Assembly (NCBI GenBank): GCA_944323755.1
Contig: CALUTR010000004.1
Span: 1-64,000 of the forward strand
Origin: an uncultured Helicobacteraceae bacterium
Lineage (GTDB): Bacteria; Campylobacterota; Campylobacteria; Campylobacterales; Helicobacteraceae
Length of the DNA: 64,000 bases
Reading direction: 5' to 3'
Part shown: positions 9,310-21,289 of the stretch, in pieces
How positions within the stretch are numbered: position 1 is the stretch's first letter
Layout: each line of letters begins with the position of its first letter
Program-made: the position numbers and the translations under genes
Notes under the pieces: generated by a model
Told to the model about the DNA's origin: nothing
What the model saw: only the letters and a program-made list of their open reading frames with translations
Database searches by the model: none

Positions 9310-10410
9310 ATGAAGATAAAAATAAACAAAAGCAGATTAGAAAATATAATTAGCAATTTCCAACCATTTCTAGAAAAAAGAGATAATAGCCAAATAACAT
9401 CACATATACTAATAGAAACACAACCAAATGCAGTTATATTAAAAGCTACAGATTATGAAATAGGAATAATGGCAAAAATACAAGATGAAACAGTGCAAAC
9501 AGAAGAAAAAATAACAGTAAATGGTAAAGAAATACTAAACGTATTAAAAAGCTTAAAAGATAGTGAAATAGAATTAATAAGCAACGAAAATGAATTAGAA
9601 ATAAAACAAGAAAAAACAAAAATAAAACTTCAAAGCTTCATAGGTGAAAATTTTCCAGAATTTCCAAAAGATTACAAAAATTCAAAAATAAATATAGATT
9701 CAGGAAGTATAATAAATTCACTTAAAAAAATACTTCCAGTAATTGATGCAAATAGTTCAAGAATAGAAATAAGAAATGCTTTAATAGATATAAAAGATTC
9801 TCAAATAAAATTTGTAGCTACAGATACAAAAAGACTAGAAGTTATAAGTTTTAATAACCCAACAATAGAAAAAATACAATTTATGTTCCCAAGGAGAGCT
9901 ATACTTGAAGTTCAAAAATTCTTTAATGATCAAGCAAGTATATATTTCAATGAAAACAACATCATAATAGAAAATGATACATATACATTCTTTACAAGAA
10001 TACCAAATGGGAATTTCCTAGATTATGAAAGAGTAATTCCAAAAGATTTAAATATAAAAAACAAAATAAAAATAGATAAAGAAAAAATGATTGAATCTTT
10101 AAAAATTATAAGCTCTGTATCAAAAAAAGTAAAATTAAGTTTCGGCAAAGAAAAACTAACTTTTGAATCTATAAATGACAGCGATGCAAAAGCTATGACA
10201 GAAATCGAAATTGAAAAAGAAATAAATAAAGATTTTATTGATTCTAATAATGAAAATATAGAAATATGCGTTACAACACAACATATACTAGAATATATTA
10301 AAAATATAGATTCTACGCATTTTGAATTTGGAATTAATGAAAATAAAAATTCAGCTTGTTTGCTAAAGAGTGATAATTTTATATTAGTTGTTATACCAAC
10401 AATTATGTAG
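9310..10410 (+). CDS. dnaN: DNA polymerase III beta sliding clamp
   Basis: A 366-residue clamp subunit, the ring-shaped processivity factor of the replicase. It shows the three-fold DnaN architecture (domains at about 1-120, 125-245, 250-366). Family-like segments are the N-terminal KINKSRLENIISNFQPFLEKR, the central RIEIRNALIDIKDSQIKFVATD, FMFPRRAILEV, and the C-terminal end LVVIPTIM (usually MPMR/L; here PTIM). It lies directly between dnaA and gyrB in the same orientation, with a 7-base gap before gyrB. Confidence 0.95.
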   Translation: MKIKINKSRLENIISNFQPFLEKRDNSQITSHILIETQPNAVILKATDYEIGIMAKIQDETVQTEEKITVNGKEILNVLKSLKDSEIELISNENELEIKQEKTKIKLQSFIGENFPEFPKDYKNSKINIDSGSIINSLKKILPVIDANSSRIEIRNALIDIKDSQIKFVATDTKRLEVISFNNPTIEKIQFMFPRRAILEVQKFFNDQASIYFNENNIIIENDTYTFFTRIPNGNFLDYERVIPKDLNIKNKIKIDKEKMIESLKIISSVSKKVKLSFGKEKLTFESINDSDAKAMTEIEIEKEINKDFIDSNNENIEICVTTQHILEYIKNIDSTHFEFGINENKNSACLLKSDNFILVVIPTIM

Positions 10411-10414
10411 GTGA

Positions 10415-12742
<2,328 letters not shown>

Positions 12743-12746
12743 AGAA

Positions 12747-12953
12747 TTATTCAATACCAATCATTACTAAAGTAGATTTGATAATAGCTAACGCTTCCTT
12801 GCCAACCTCAAGATTAAGATTTATTGCAGAATCTAAAGAAATATAGAAGTTATAATATTCCCTACACCGATATCGATCCTTCAATTGCATTCACACTTCC
12901 TTTTTTCTATACTAAACTTTACCTTTTATTTGATTTCTAGCACTAATTTTCAT
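12747..12953 (-). pseudogene. decayed molybdopterin-binding (Mop/TOBE) domain protein
   Basis: Translating the minus strand in successive frames gives pieces of one Mop domain: MKISARNQIKGKV, then VNAIEGSISV, then GNIITSI, then LDSAINLNLEVGKEALAIIK with a terminal STLVMIG. Together they match the roughly 70-residue Mop fold (SARNQLKG...V.G...I.A.IT..S...L.L..G..V.A.IK). An intact family member of about 68 residues would bind molybdate or molybdopterin. At least three frameshifts and stops break it. A start ATG with AGGTTAAG upstream survives. It lies between the gyrB terminator and argG. Confidence 0.75.
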
Positions 12954-12993
12954 CTTAACCTCATTAAATTTTAATCTACCCTTAACTTATTTC

Positions 12994-14199
12994 TTATTTT
13001 GCTTTCCCTGCGATAATGAATCTTAAAGCATTTAACTTTATAAATCCTGCAGCATCTTTTTGGTTATACACGCAATCCTCTTCAAAAGTGCTATAAGCTG
13101 CATTAAAGAGTGATTTTTTAGATTCTCTGCCTAGCACGGTTACATTACCTTTATAGAGCTCTAAACGCACGACACCCTCAACCTTTTCTTGAGTCTTATC
13201 AATTAGTGCTTGTAAAGCTTCGCGTTCAGGGCTAAACCAATATCCATTATAAATAAGCTCGGCATATTTTGGCATTAGAGAATCTTTTAAATGTGCTTCT
13301 TCTCTATCTAGGCATAGAGATTCTATAGCACGATGTGCTTTTAGATAGATTGTCCCACCTGGAGTCTCATAACACCCACGAGATTTCATTCCCACATAAC
13401 GATTTTCTACCAAATCAAGTCGTCCGATTCCATTCTCACCACCAAGCTTATTTAGTCTTACCCAAAACTCTGCTGGGCTTAGTCTTTCGCCATTAATTGC
13501 CACACCATCGCCATTTTTAAACTCTATTGTGATGATTGTTGGCTTATCTGGGGCATTTTTAGGGCTTACAGACCATCTCCACATATCCTCTTCAGGAGCG
13601 ACATTTGGATCTTCTAATATCTGCCCTTCATAGCTTATATGCAAGAGATTTGCATCCATTGAATAAGGAGATTTGTTCTTTTTCTTTTCTATCTCTATTC
13701 CTGCTTTTTCTGCATAGTTTAGGAGCTTTTCACGACTATTTAGATCCCATTCTCTCCAAGGAGCAATGACTTTAATATCTGGGTTTAGTGCATATGCGCC
13801 AATTTCAAATCGCACTTGATCATTTCCCTTTCCTGTGGCACCATGAGAGATCGCATCTGCACCTACTTTTTTGGCAATTTCAACTAGTCTTTTTGCTATT
13901 AAAGGGCGTGCAATGCTTGTGCCAAGGAGATATTCGCCCTCATAAATGGTATTTGCCCTAAACATAGGAAATACAAAATCTCTAATAAATTCTTCCCTTA
14001 AATCTTCAATAAAGATATTTTCACTCTTTATGCCAAGCTTCTGTGCCTTTGCTCTTGCAGGCTCTACCTCTTCACCTTGTCCGATGTCTGCTGTGAAAGT
14101 TACCACCTCACAATTATAAGTATCACTAAGCCACTTTAAAATCACGCTTGTATCAAGCCCCCCGCTGTATGCTAAAACTACTTTTTTAATCTCTTTCAT
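12994..14199 (-). CDS. argG: Argininosuccinate synthase
   Basis: A 401-residue ATP-dependent ligase joining citrulline and aspartate to argininosuccinate, the penultimate arginine step. The N-terminal PP-loop [11 protein letters not shown] (about 10-20) binds [18 protein letters not shown] and [14 protein letters not shown] are further family signatures. Length is normal and the frame intact, with AAGGAG seven bases before the ATG. Base use is clearly richer in G+C than flanking genes and resembles the broken metA and metY beside it, suggesting this block has a different history from its neighbours. Confidence 0.97.
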   Translation of the reverse strand: MKEIKKVVLAYSGGLDTSVILKWLSDTYNCEVVTFTADIGQGEEVEPARAKAQKLGIKSENIFIEDLREEFIRDFVFPMFRANTIYEGEYLLGTSIARPLIAKRLVEIAKKVGADAISHGATGKGNDQVRFEIGAYALNPDIKVIAPWREWDLNSREKLLNYAEKAGIEIEKKKNKSPYSMDANLLHISYEGQILEDPNVAPEEDMWRWSVSPKNAPDKPTIITIEFKNGDGVAINGERLSPAEFWVRLNKLGGENGIGRLDLVENRYVGMKSRGCYETPGGTIYLKAHRAIESLCLDREEAHLKDSLMPKYAELIYNGYWFSPEREALQALIDKTQEKVEGVVRLELYKGNVTVLGRESKKSLFNAAYSTFEEDCVYNQKDAAGFIKLNALRFIIAGKAK

Positions 14200-14282
14200 A
14201 ACTTCTCCTTAGCCTTAAGATTCGAACGATTATAAGAAAAAAGCTATTACAAGATTATTAATTTTTTTTGTAATATAGGGTA

Positions 14283-15165
14283 TTAAAGTACAAAAGGCGT
14301 ATCTTGATATACACAAAAATTAAGCCAATTTGCAAAAAGCACACTCGCACTTGATCGCCAAGAAAGCATAGGATTATTATCATCATCAAAATAATTATAA
14401 GGCTTTTGTATAGTCTGCACTTTTTGTTTATCTCGCTCATACTCAAGCAGAAGCGTATCTTTGGCGTATTCTGGATGCCCTAAGATAAAGACATCTTTTT
14501 CATCTTTTAGCACGCTTATGCCACTTTGTTTGCCTGCAAGCAAAATTTTTAGTCCACTTTTTTTCACAGCCTCTTCATCTATACCAGAATGCCTAGAATG
14601 CGGTATATGCACCACATCATCAAGCCCACTTACAAGTAAATCAGATTCTATAATTTTATTTTCAAATACCCCCAAACATCATTTGTTTTAAAGCAATCTT
14701 TTGTATCCCGTGGAAATAATAAAGCCCTGCCATCGCACCCCAACACAAATACATACTACTTGTGCAATGCTTTTTAAGATACTCCATAATCACACACAAC
14801 TCCTCCCAATACGCCACTTCTTCAAACTCTAAATGCTCAATGGGTGCGCCCGTAATGATCGCACCATCAAAATTGCGACCTTTTATTTCATCAAAATTCA
14901 CATAGAATCTATCCAAGTGGCTTTTTGGTGTATTACTCCCTATGTAGCTTTGTGTCGATAAAAGTGTGATATTTACCTGCAAAGGAGAGTTTACAAGAAG
15001 TGATAGAATCTGATTTTCAGTCTCTATCTTTGTTGGCATAAGATTAATGATAAGCACTTCAAGTGCCCTTATATCTTGTGATATGGCGCGCTTAGTCCCC
15101 ATAATAAAGGTATTTTTATTTAATAGTTTATATGCTGGTATATCTTCTGGTATGATAAGTGGCAT
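14283..15165 (-). pseudogene. metA: homoserine O-acyltransferase MetA, broken by one frameshift
   Basis: Two adjacent frames make one MetA, the enzyme that acylates homoserine to start methionine synthesis. The N-terminal part (167 codons) carries the nucleophile Cys141 (YLCWGAMAG) and ends KQMMFGGI then stop. The C-terminal part resumes GVFENKI and carries the catalytic His motif PHSRHS and GHPEY. The break is in C5 at 14669-14673; four bases instead of five would read MFGVFEN, the family sequence, in a protein of about 294 residues. Everything else is well preserved, so the break looks recent. RBS GGAGGG precedes the ATG. Possible read-through by slippage is not excluded. Confidence 0.92.
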
Positions 15166-15198
15166 AACACCCTCCTTGCACTACCTAATTCAAAGGCT

Positions 15199-16376
15199 TT
15201 AAGATTCTATCGCGCGTTTTAAATCTGCTATCAAATCTTGGCTTGATTCTAAGCCTATGCTAAGTCGCACACTGCAAGGCGTGATACCTGCGGATTCTAA
15301 TTCTTTTTGGCTAAGCTGTGAATGCGTCGTAGAAGCTGGATGCACAATAATCGATTTAGAATCTCCAATATTTACCACCACTGCAAAAAGCTCACTCTTA
15401 TCGCAAATCTTTCGCGCTTCAAAGCTAATAAGCCCACTTGTTTGAGAATTAACAAAATATTTACGCGCTAAGCTATGATAAGGATTAGAAGCTAATGCAG
15501 GGTAATTCACGCATTTTGTGGAGAAAGTGTTGCACCGATATTTCTAAGCCACTCAGTAATCAGTAATAAGACGAATACTAAAGCAAGGCAAAGGCAAAGA
15601 CACATACACAAGCCCGTGATAGCTTTCATCTGGAGTATTAAAGGCTTCATAGCGTGGATTATCTTTGATAAGCTTATTAAGCCATAATCGCTCAATCACT
15701 GCACCACCAAGCGCACTTCCCTGCCCATTAACATACTTAGCTAAGGTTATACACCACCACATCTACGCCAAAATCAAAAGGCTTATGCAAAAACGCTGTA
15801 GCCACGGTGTTATCACAAATACTAATAATACCGTGCTTCTTAGCAATTTGCGTTATCTTTTCTATATCAGCGATAGAAATCTGTGGATTTGAAATGCTTT
15901 CAAAAAATATTGCCTTTGTTTTAGAATCTATCACAGATTCCAAGCTCTGCTCTATATTATCAATATCAAACACTCGTGCTTCTATATCAAAACTTTTTTT
16001 GAGCGTGTGATTGAAAAGCGTTTGCGTACCGCCATATATTTTATTTGAAAAGACTGTGTTATCGCCGTGTGCTGCGCAATTTACAATCGCATAAAAAACC
16101 GCTGAGCTGCCACTTGAAGTAGGCACACCAAATACACCGCCCTCAACTGCCGCTAAATGCGCACTAAACACATCAGTAGTTGGGTTTGTAAGGCGTGTGT
16201 AAATATTACCAAGCTCTTTGAGGCTAAACCTCGCTGCTGCTTGCTCTGAATTTTCAAAACTATAGGCGGTATTTTGATAGATTGACACACTAATTGTGCG
16301 CTGTGTATCGTATGTATAACCTGTATGCAATGCAAGCGTGCCTTGATTGAAATTATTATTTTTTTAGATCAGTCAT
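15199..16376 (-). pseudogene. metY: O-acetylhomoserine sulfhydrylase MetY/CysD, multiply broken
   Basis: The remnant of a PLP-dependent enzyme that makes homocysteine from O-acetylhomoserine and sulfide. The ATG at 16374-16376 has AAAGGA upstream, but A7 soon after (A6 would be in frame) sends it into TAA. The main body (GTLALHTGYTY ... CDNTVATAFLHKPF) then shifts near 15740, beside the expected PLP-lysine segment LAKYVNGQGSALGG. A 7-base tandem duplication at 15554-15567 shifts it again. A deletion of roughly 115 bases, judged against the family, joins ATLSPQNA to VNYPALAS at about 15508. The C-terminal third (HPASTTHSQLSQKELESAG) is intact. It lies upstream of metA on the same strand, so the two formed a methionine unit. 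Confidence 0.92.
15554..15567. repeat. 7-bp tandem duplication (CAGTAAT x2) disrupting metY
   Basis: CAGTAAT CAGTAAT. Removing one copy restores the conserved reading RLITEWLRNIGATL; with both copies the frame reads RLITDY and stops. This is a simple duplication mutation. Confidence 0.85.
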
Positions 16377-16491
16377 AGAAATTCCTTTTAAATTAAAATT
16401 TGCTATATGATACTATTAAAAAAAATTACAAATTGTATTTTTAATTTTATATACAAAATATACTTACATAAATGATTTTTAGCTAGATTTC

Positions 16492-16500
16492 TGTTATCAT
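16492..16500 (+). promoter_or_regulatory. extended -10 promoter of cheV
   Basis: TGTTATCAT (TGn plus TATCAT), 38 bases before the cheV ATG, in the gap divergent from metY. Confidence 0.5.
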
Positions 16501-16538
16501 AATAGACATAAAAAAATCTTTTTAAATAGAGACTGACT

Positions 16539-17495
16539 ATGGAAAACCTAGCTAAAGTTGATCAGATAACAAGCCTTCACAAAAATAATGAACTTCAATT
16601 GTTATGTTTTCGTTTAGATGCTAAAAGTGATTTATATGCTACTAATGTATTTAAAATACGAGAAGTTATAAAATACGATGGCGATATAACATCAATAAGT
16701 TATGAAAAAAGTTCTCTTATAGAAGGTTTGATAACTATTAGAGATCATACGATTCCACTAATAGATTTAAAAAAATGGTTTTATTATGATGCAAATGATA
16801 AAGACAAAGATCTATCTCAATATGTAATAAAAAATACTATGTTAAATGGCGACATAATAATGATATGCGAATTTAGCAGATGGACTATAGGTGTTAGAAT
16901 CTATGAAGCCGATAGAATTCTTAGTAAAAAATGGACAGAGATAGAGCAAAGTTCAGGAATCGTTGGAAGTAGTAATAATAATAAATTAATAGGTAGGACG
17001 CGCTATTTTAATGATGAATTAGTGCAAATAGTTGATATTGAAAAAATGCTTGTTGATGTATTTCCTTGGATTGAAGAAAATAAAGAAGAAGAATTAAAAA
17101 AATTAGGAAAAGTAAAAACATCAAAAACTATTTTGATAGCTGATGATAGCCCCGTCGTGCTAAAAACACTTCAGTTGATATTAGATAAGCTTAATGTCGA
17201 TCATTTTGATTTTATGAATGGTAAAAAGTTATTAGATTATTTGTTTGATCCAGATACAGACCTAAATCAAATTGGAATGATTATTACAGATTTGGAAATG
17301 CCAGAAACTTCAGGTTTTGAAGTTATTAAACAAATAAAGCAAAATAATAGAACTGCGCATTTACCTATCGTTGTTAATTCATCTATGAGTGGAAGCAGCA
17401 ATGAAGAAATGGCGATGTCTCTAAATGCAAATGAATTTATTTCAAAATCAAATCCACTTGAAATTGAAGCTTGTATTAAAAAATATTTAGCTTAA
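16539..17495 (+). CDS. cheV: Chemotaxis coupling protein CheV (CheW plus receiver)
   Basis: A 318-residue fusion of a CheW-like coupling domain (about 15-178) and a response-regulator receiver (about 196-318). It links chemoreceptors to CheA and can be phosphorylated. Receiver residues are visible: acidic pair Asp202-Asp203 (LIADDSPV), phospho-acceptor Asp251 (IITDLEMPETSG), and Lys303 (FISKSNP). Helicobacters carry several CheV proteins; size and order match that group, but which paralogue is unclear. It has its own promoter. Confidence 0.95.
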   Translation: MENLAKVDQITSLHKNNELQLLCFRLDAKSDLYATNVFKIREVIKYDGDITSISYEKSSLIEGLITIRDHTIPLIDLKKWFYYDANDKDKDLSQYVIKNTMLNGDIIMICEFSRWTIGVRIYEADRILSKKWTEIEQSSGIVGSSNNNKLIGRTRYFNDELVQIVDIEKMLVDVFPWIEENKEEELKKLGKVKTSKTILIADDSPVVLKTLQLILDKLNVDHFDFMNGKKLLDYLFDPDTDLNQIGMIITDLEMPETSGFEVIKQIKQNNRTAHLPIVVNSSMSGSSNEEMAMSLNANEFISKSNPLEIEACIKKYLA

Positions 17496-17527
17496 CAAAA
17501 TTTAAAAGAAAGTTTATATTAGGATAA

Positions 17528-19198
17528 ATGAATAAAGTTATTAAATTTAGTAATTTTTATATTTTAGGATTATCTTTATTATTTTTTTATTTTTATTTCA
17601 ATGATTCTAGGTTGAGTACTAATATTCTTGATTTATTCCCAAAGGTTGAACAAAGAGAGATTTTAGATATTCATAGTGAATTAGAAGATTCTTCGCGCGT
17701 TTTGATATATACAAAAGATTCTATAAATACGCTTAAAACTCTTCCATATGTTAATGATATTATCAATTTAAAAGATGATATCTATGTAATTGATATTGAT
17801 AAAAGTATAAAAATGGAAGATTTTTATGATAATTTTAAAAAACATATAGATCTTGCTAAAAAAGATGGTAATAAATTTAATGATTTGAGATATTTTTCAA
17901 ATGAAATGTTAATGATAGAAAATAAAATAGCCATATTTAATGATGTGAATTTGATAATGGTTACATCAATTATATTTTTGGTTGTTTTGTATGTTTTTAT
18001 ATTAAGGATTCCATTTCTATCACTAAATACATTAATCACAATTATATCTGCAAATTTACTTGGTATTACTATACTTACTATGGTTTATGATAATGTAAAT
18101 ATTATGGCATTAAATTTTGGTGTAGCAATAGGTAATCTAGCGATTGATTATATGCTTCATCATCATTTTTTTAGACTTTATACAACCCATTTTAGGTTTA
18201 ATAAATCAGTATTTTATGGTTTTATTACCACATTTATTGGATTTTTTATTTGTTTATTTATACCATTTCCACTATTATCACAATTATCTCTATATGCTAT
18301 GGTTTGCTTGATTGTTTCTTATTTATCATTTGGTTTTTTGTATCAAACGATACAATTCAAAAAGCCAATATTTTATAGAAATATGAGAAGATTAAGAAAA
18401 CCAAAGGTAAATAATAGAATTATTCTTGTGATTTCTATCATAATTCTTGCAATTTCAATACCAAATTTAAAACTTGATTATAATTTAGAAAAATTAGATT
18501 ATGAAAATAAAGATAGATTATCTGATAGAAACTTTTTCATAAAGGAATTAGGAGAAGATTCTACTATTTTGATATATGCGGATACTAAAATAGATCTTCA
18601 AAATAAAATCAATCAAATTGCAAGTGTTACTGCATTAAAATCAGATCCACAAAGAACAAAAATCATACAAAGAGATGGTAAATTCTATACTAAATTAAAT
18701 ATAGATTCTAATGATTTAGAGAAATTAAAGAATTTAGATTTTGTCGATACAAGAAGTATAAAAGAATTAAGCGATGAGATTACAAGTGGTATTTATAAAC
18801 CTATGATTATTGTATTAAGTATTGTGATTATTATTATGATTGCAATTGTGCTTATTGTAACTAGATCTCTTATTAGCTTTTCTTATATGATAGCACCACT
18901 TAGTATTATAAGTTTGTATTTTTTAACATCTCAAGTAAATATTATGCATTTATTTTCGTTGCTTATCATTGTAGTTTCAAGTGTTGATTATGGAATCTAT
19001 GTAGAAAAAGAAGGAGAAAATATTAAAACATTACACGCGATAATATTCTCTGCATTGACTACTATTGCTGGGTTTGGGTTTTTATCATTTAGTCATATAT
19101 TAGCGCTTAAATCATTTGGATTAACCATTACTATTGGACTTATTGTAATTTTGGCTTTATTATTATTTCAAAAAAGACATATAAAAGAAGGAGTATGA
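17528..19198 (+). CDS. MMPL/RND-type predicted exporter (COG4258-like)
   Basis: A 556-residue polytopic membrane protein with the two-halved RND/MMPL plan. TM1 at about 10-25 is followed by a periplasmic region, then a TM bundle (about 140-275). A second periplasmic region holds LKLDYNLEKLDYENKDRLSD, and a second TM bundle spans about 425-550. SVDYGIYVEKEGE sits in the second bundle, matching the predicted-exporter family. It is shorter than family members of about 750 residues, mainly in the periplasmic loops. It is followed after one base by an ABC-F gene and probably shares its mRNA. Substrate unknown; lipid-related cargo would be a guess. Confidence 0.75.
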   Translation: MNKVIKFSNFYILGLSLLFFYFYFNDSRLSTNILDLFPKVEQREILDIHSELEDSSRVLIYTKDSINTLKTLPYVNDIINLKDDIYVIDIDKSIKMEDFYDNFKKHIDLAKKDGNKFNDLRYFSNEMLMIENKIAIFNDVNLIMVTSIIFLVVLYVFILRIPFLSLNTLITIISANLLGITILTMVYDNVNIMALNFGVAIGNLAIDYMLHHHFFRLYTTHFRFNKSVFYGFITTFIGFFICLFIPFPLLSQLSLYAMVCLIVSYLSFGFLYQTIQFKKPIFYRNMRRLRKPKVNNRIILVISIIILAISIPNLKLDYNLEKLDYENKDRLSDRNFFIKELGEDSTILIYADTKIDLQNKINQIASVTALKSDPQRTKIIQRDGKFYTKLNIDSNDLEKLKNLDFVDTRSIKELSDEITSGIYKPMIIVLSIVIIIMIAIVLIVTRSLISFSYMIAPLSIISLYFLTSQVNIMHLFSLLIIVVSSVDYGIYVEKEGENIKTLHAIIFSALTTIAGFGFLSFSHILALKSFGLTITIGLIVILALLLFQKRHIKEGV

Positions 19199-19199
19199 T

Positions 19200-20798
19200 T
19201 TGCTGCAAACTATAAATTTAACGATGACTTATCCAACTAAAAAATTATTTGAAAACATTAACATAAAACTTGATAAAAATAAAAGATATGGTCTTATTGG
19301 TGCAAATGGCGCTGGAAAATCAACATTTTTGAAAATTATAAGTGGCGAATTAGAATCTAGTAGTGGAGAGATAGCTGTTGAAAATGGCTTACGAATTGGT
19401 ATTTTAAAGCAAGATCAATATGCATATGAGGATTTAAGCCTTAGTGATGCCGTGCTACTTGGAAATAAAAGATTATATGATGCAGTAAAAAGAAAAAATT
19501 ATTTATATGAAAATGCAGATCTAAGCGATGATAAGGTAAATGAAGAATTAGGTGAGTTAGAGATGATTTGCGCTGAAGAAGATCCTATGTATGAATACGA
19601 CACAAATATTGCAAAGATTCTAGAAGAACTTGGCTTTCCACAAAGTATGCATAATGATCTTATGAAAACAATCCCAAATGGAGATAAATTTAAGATTTTA
19701 TTAGCTCAAGTATTGTTTCCAAAACCTGATATTTTATTTTTAGATGAACCTACAAATAATCTTGATTTAAAATCGATTGAATGGCTTGAGAATAACTTAA
19801 AGCATCACGAAGGGACGATGGTTGTAATCAGCCATGATAGACATTTTATAAATTCTGTTTGCACTCATATTTTAGATCTTGATTTTTGCACGATTAGAGA
19901 ATTTAGCGGTAATTATGATGATTGGTATATCGCATCAAGCATTATTGCAAAACAACAAGAAGCAGAAAGAAATAAAAAGTTAAAAGAAAAGGAAGATTTA
20001 GAGGCATTTATTAGGAGATTCTCAGCAAATGCAAGTAAAGCAAAGCAAGCCACTTCAAGACAAAGACAGCTAGATAAACTAAATATAGAAGAAGTAAAAG
20101 TAAGCTCTAGGAGAGATCCTAGTATTGTTTTTAAGTCAAAAAGAGAGATTGGTAATGAAGTTTTTGATTGTGAAAATATAAGTAAATCTTATGATGGTAA
20201 ATTAGTTTTTGAAAAAATAGATTTAAAAATACTACCAGGTGATAAAATAGCCCTTATTGGACCAAATGGCGTTGGTAAAAGCACATTATGTAAAATTATA
20301 GTCGAGGATTTAAAGCCAGATACAGGTAGTTTAAGACTTGGAGCTACGATACAAAAGGGATATTTTCCTCAAAATATAGCTGAAGAAATAAATGGAGATT
20401 CTACCCTTTATGAGTGGCTTAGAGGATTTGATAAAAAAATGGATAGTGGTGAAATACGCAATGCACTTGGAAGAATGCTTTTTAGCGGAGAAGAACAAGA
20501 AAAAAAACTAAATAATCTAAGTGGTGGTGAAAAGCATAGAATGTATCTTTCAAAGCTTATGATTGAAGGTGGTAATTTTTTGATCTTAGATGAGCCTACA
20601 AATCACTTGGATTTAGAAGCTATTATTGCACTTGGTGAAGCTTTATATAAATTTAATGGAAATATACTTTGTGTTAGCCACGATAGAGAATTAATTGATG
20701 CTTTTGCAAATAGGATTATAGAATTAGTTCCTAGTGAAAATGGTGCTACAATAATTGATTTTAAAGGAAGTTATGAAGAGTATCTAGATAGAAAATAA
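19200..20798 (+). CDS. ABC-F family ATPase, YbiT-like
   Basis: A 532-residue soluble protein with two ABC ATPase domains and no membrane segment, as in the ribosome-associated ABC-F family. Walker A motifs are GANGAGKST (about 36-44) and GPNGVGKST (about 357-365). The linker at about 260-300 is basic (RRFSANASKAKQATSRQRQ). The second domain has the standard LSGGEKHRM signature. The first is degenerate (IPNGDKFK), a trait shared with E. coli YbiT, whose length also matches. The start is TTG, with AAGAAGGAG eight bases upstream inside the previous gene's end. A translation-factor role is family inference. Confidence 0.9.
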   Translation: MLQTINLTMTYPTKKLFENINIKLDKNKRYGLIGANGAGKSTFLKIISGELESSSGEIAVENGLRIGILKQDQYAYEDLSLSDAVLLGNKRLYDAVKRKNYLYENADLSDDKVNEELGELEMICAEEDPMYEYDTNIAKILEELGFPQSMHNDLMKTIPNGDKFKILLAQVLFPKPDILFLDEPTNNLDLKSIEWLENNLKHHEGTMVVISHDRHFINSVCTHILDLDFCTIREFSGNYDDWYIASSIIAKQQEAERNKKLKEKEDLEAFIRRFSANASKAKQATSRQRQLDKLNIEEVKVSSRRDPSIVFKSKREIGNEVFDCENISKSYDGKLVFEKIDLKILPGDKIALIGPNGVGKSTLCKIIVEDLKPDTGSLRLGATIQKGYFPQNIAEEINGDSTLYEWLRGFDKKMDSGEIRNALGRMLFSGEEQEKKLNNLSGGEKHRMYLSKLMIEGGNFLILDEPTNHLDLEAIIALGEALYKFNGNILCVSHDRELIDAFANRIIELVPSENGATIIDFKGSYEEYLDRK

Positions 20799-20853
20799 AT
20801 AATATTTTTAGACAATCCCTGCTTATCTTAAAAAATAAACAAAGGAGATAAGA

Positions 20854-21254
20854 ATGTTTAAGGTAATTTTAGGATTTTTTTAGTATTTTTATTTTCAGGT
20901 TGTATGGCAGTTTCTCAATCGCCTGTAGTTGGAATGCTAGTTACAAATACAAAAGCTCCAATCATTGATACTGGGGTTGAAAGTAATAAAGATTTAAAAA
21001 CTGGTAAATCTACTTGTATTTCTATTCTTGGTCTTATTGCAACTGGTGATTGCTCAATTGATAAAGCAAAAAAAGATGGGAACATTAGTAAGGTTGTTTC
21101 CATTGAATATGAAAGCTTTTCTGTTTTAGGATTTTATGCATCATATACTACGATAGTAAAAGGCAAAGGTACAGATTCTAAAGATGATTCTAACGATAAT
21201 CAAGGAAGAGATTCTAATCAAAGAAGGGGTTCTCTCCAAAGAGGCTCTAGATAA
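20854..21254 (+). pseudogene. TRL-domain lipoprotein, frameshifted in its signal peptide at a T7 tract
   Basis: An ideal ribosome site (AAAGGAGATAAGA) precedes ATG at 20854, which reads MFKVILGFF and hits TAG. One more T in the run at 20875-20881 would give MFKVILGFFLVFLFSGC, a textbook lipoprotein signal with lipobox FSGC. It would continue into the TRL-like domain (SPVVGMLVTNTKAP, KSTCISILGLIATGDCSI, VSIEYESFSVLGFYASYTTIVKG). The C-terminal 25 residues are Asp/Asn/Arg-rich. As written, only an internal ATG at 20904 could start the domain, without a signal or RBS. Either a phase-variable tract, a recent mutation or a sequencing slip. TRL proteins have no established function. Confidence 0.8.
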
Positions 21255-21261
21255 TCCATAA

Positions 21262-21289
21262 ATACTATATATCTAAGAATATATAGTAT
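21262..21289. terminator. bidirectional hairpin between TRL gene and mnmH
   Basis: A perfect 11-bp stem, ATACTATATAT / ATATATAGTAT, with loop CTAAGA, overlaps the mnmH stop codon and lies 7 bases after the TRL gene stop. It is AT-only at its ends, so moderately stable. Confidence 0.6.
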
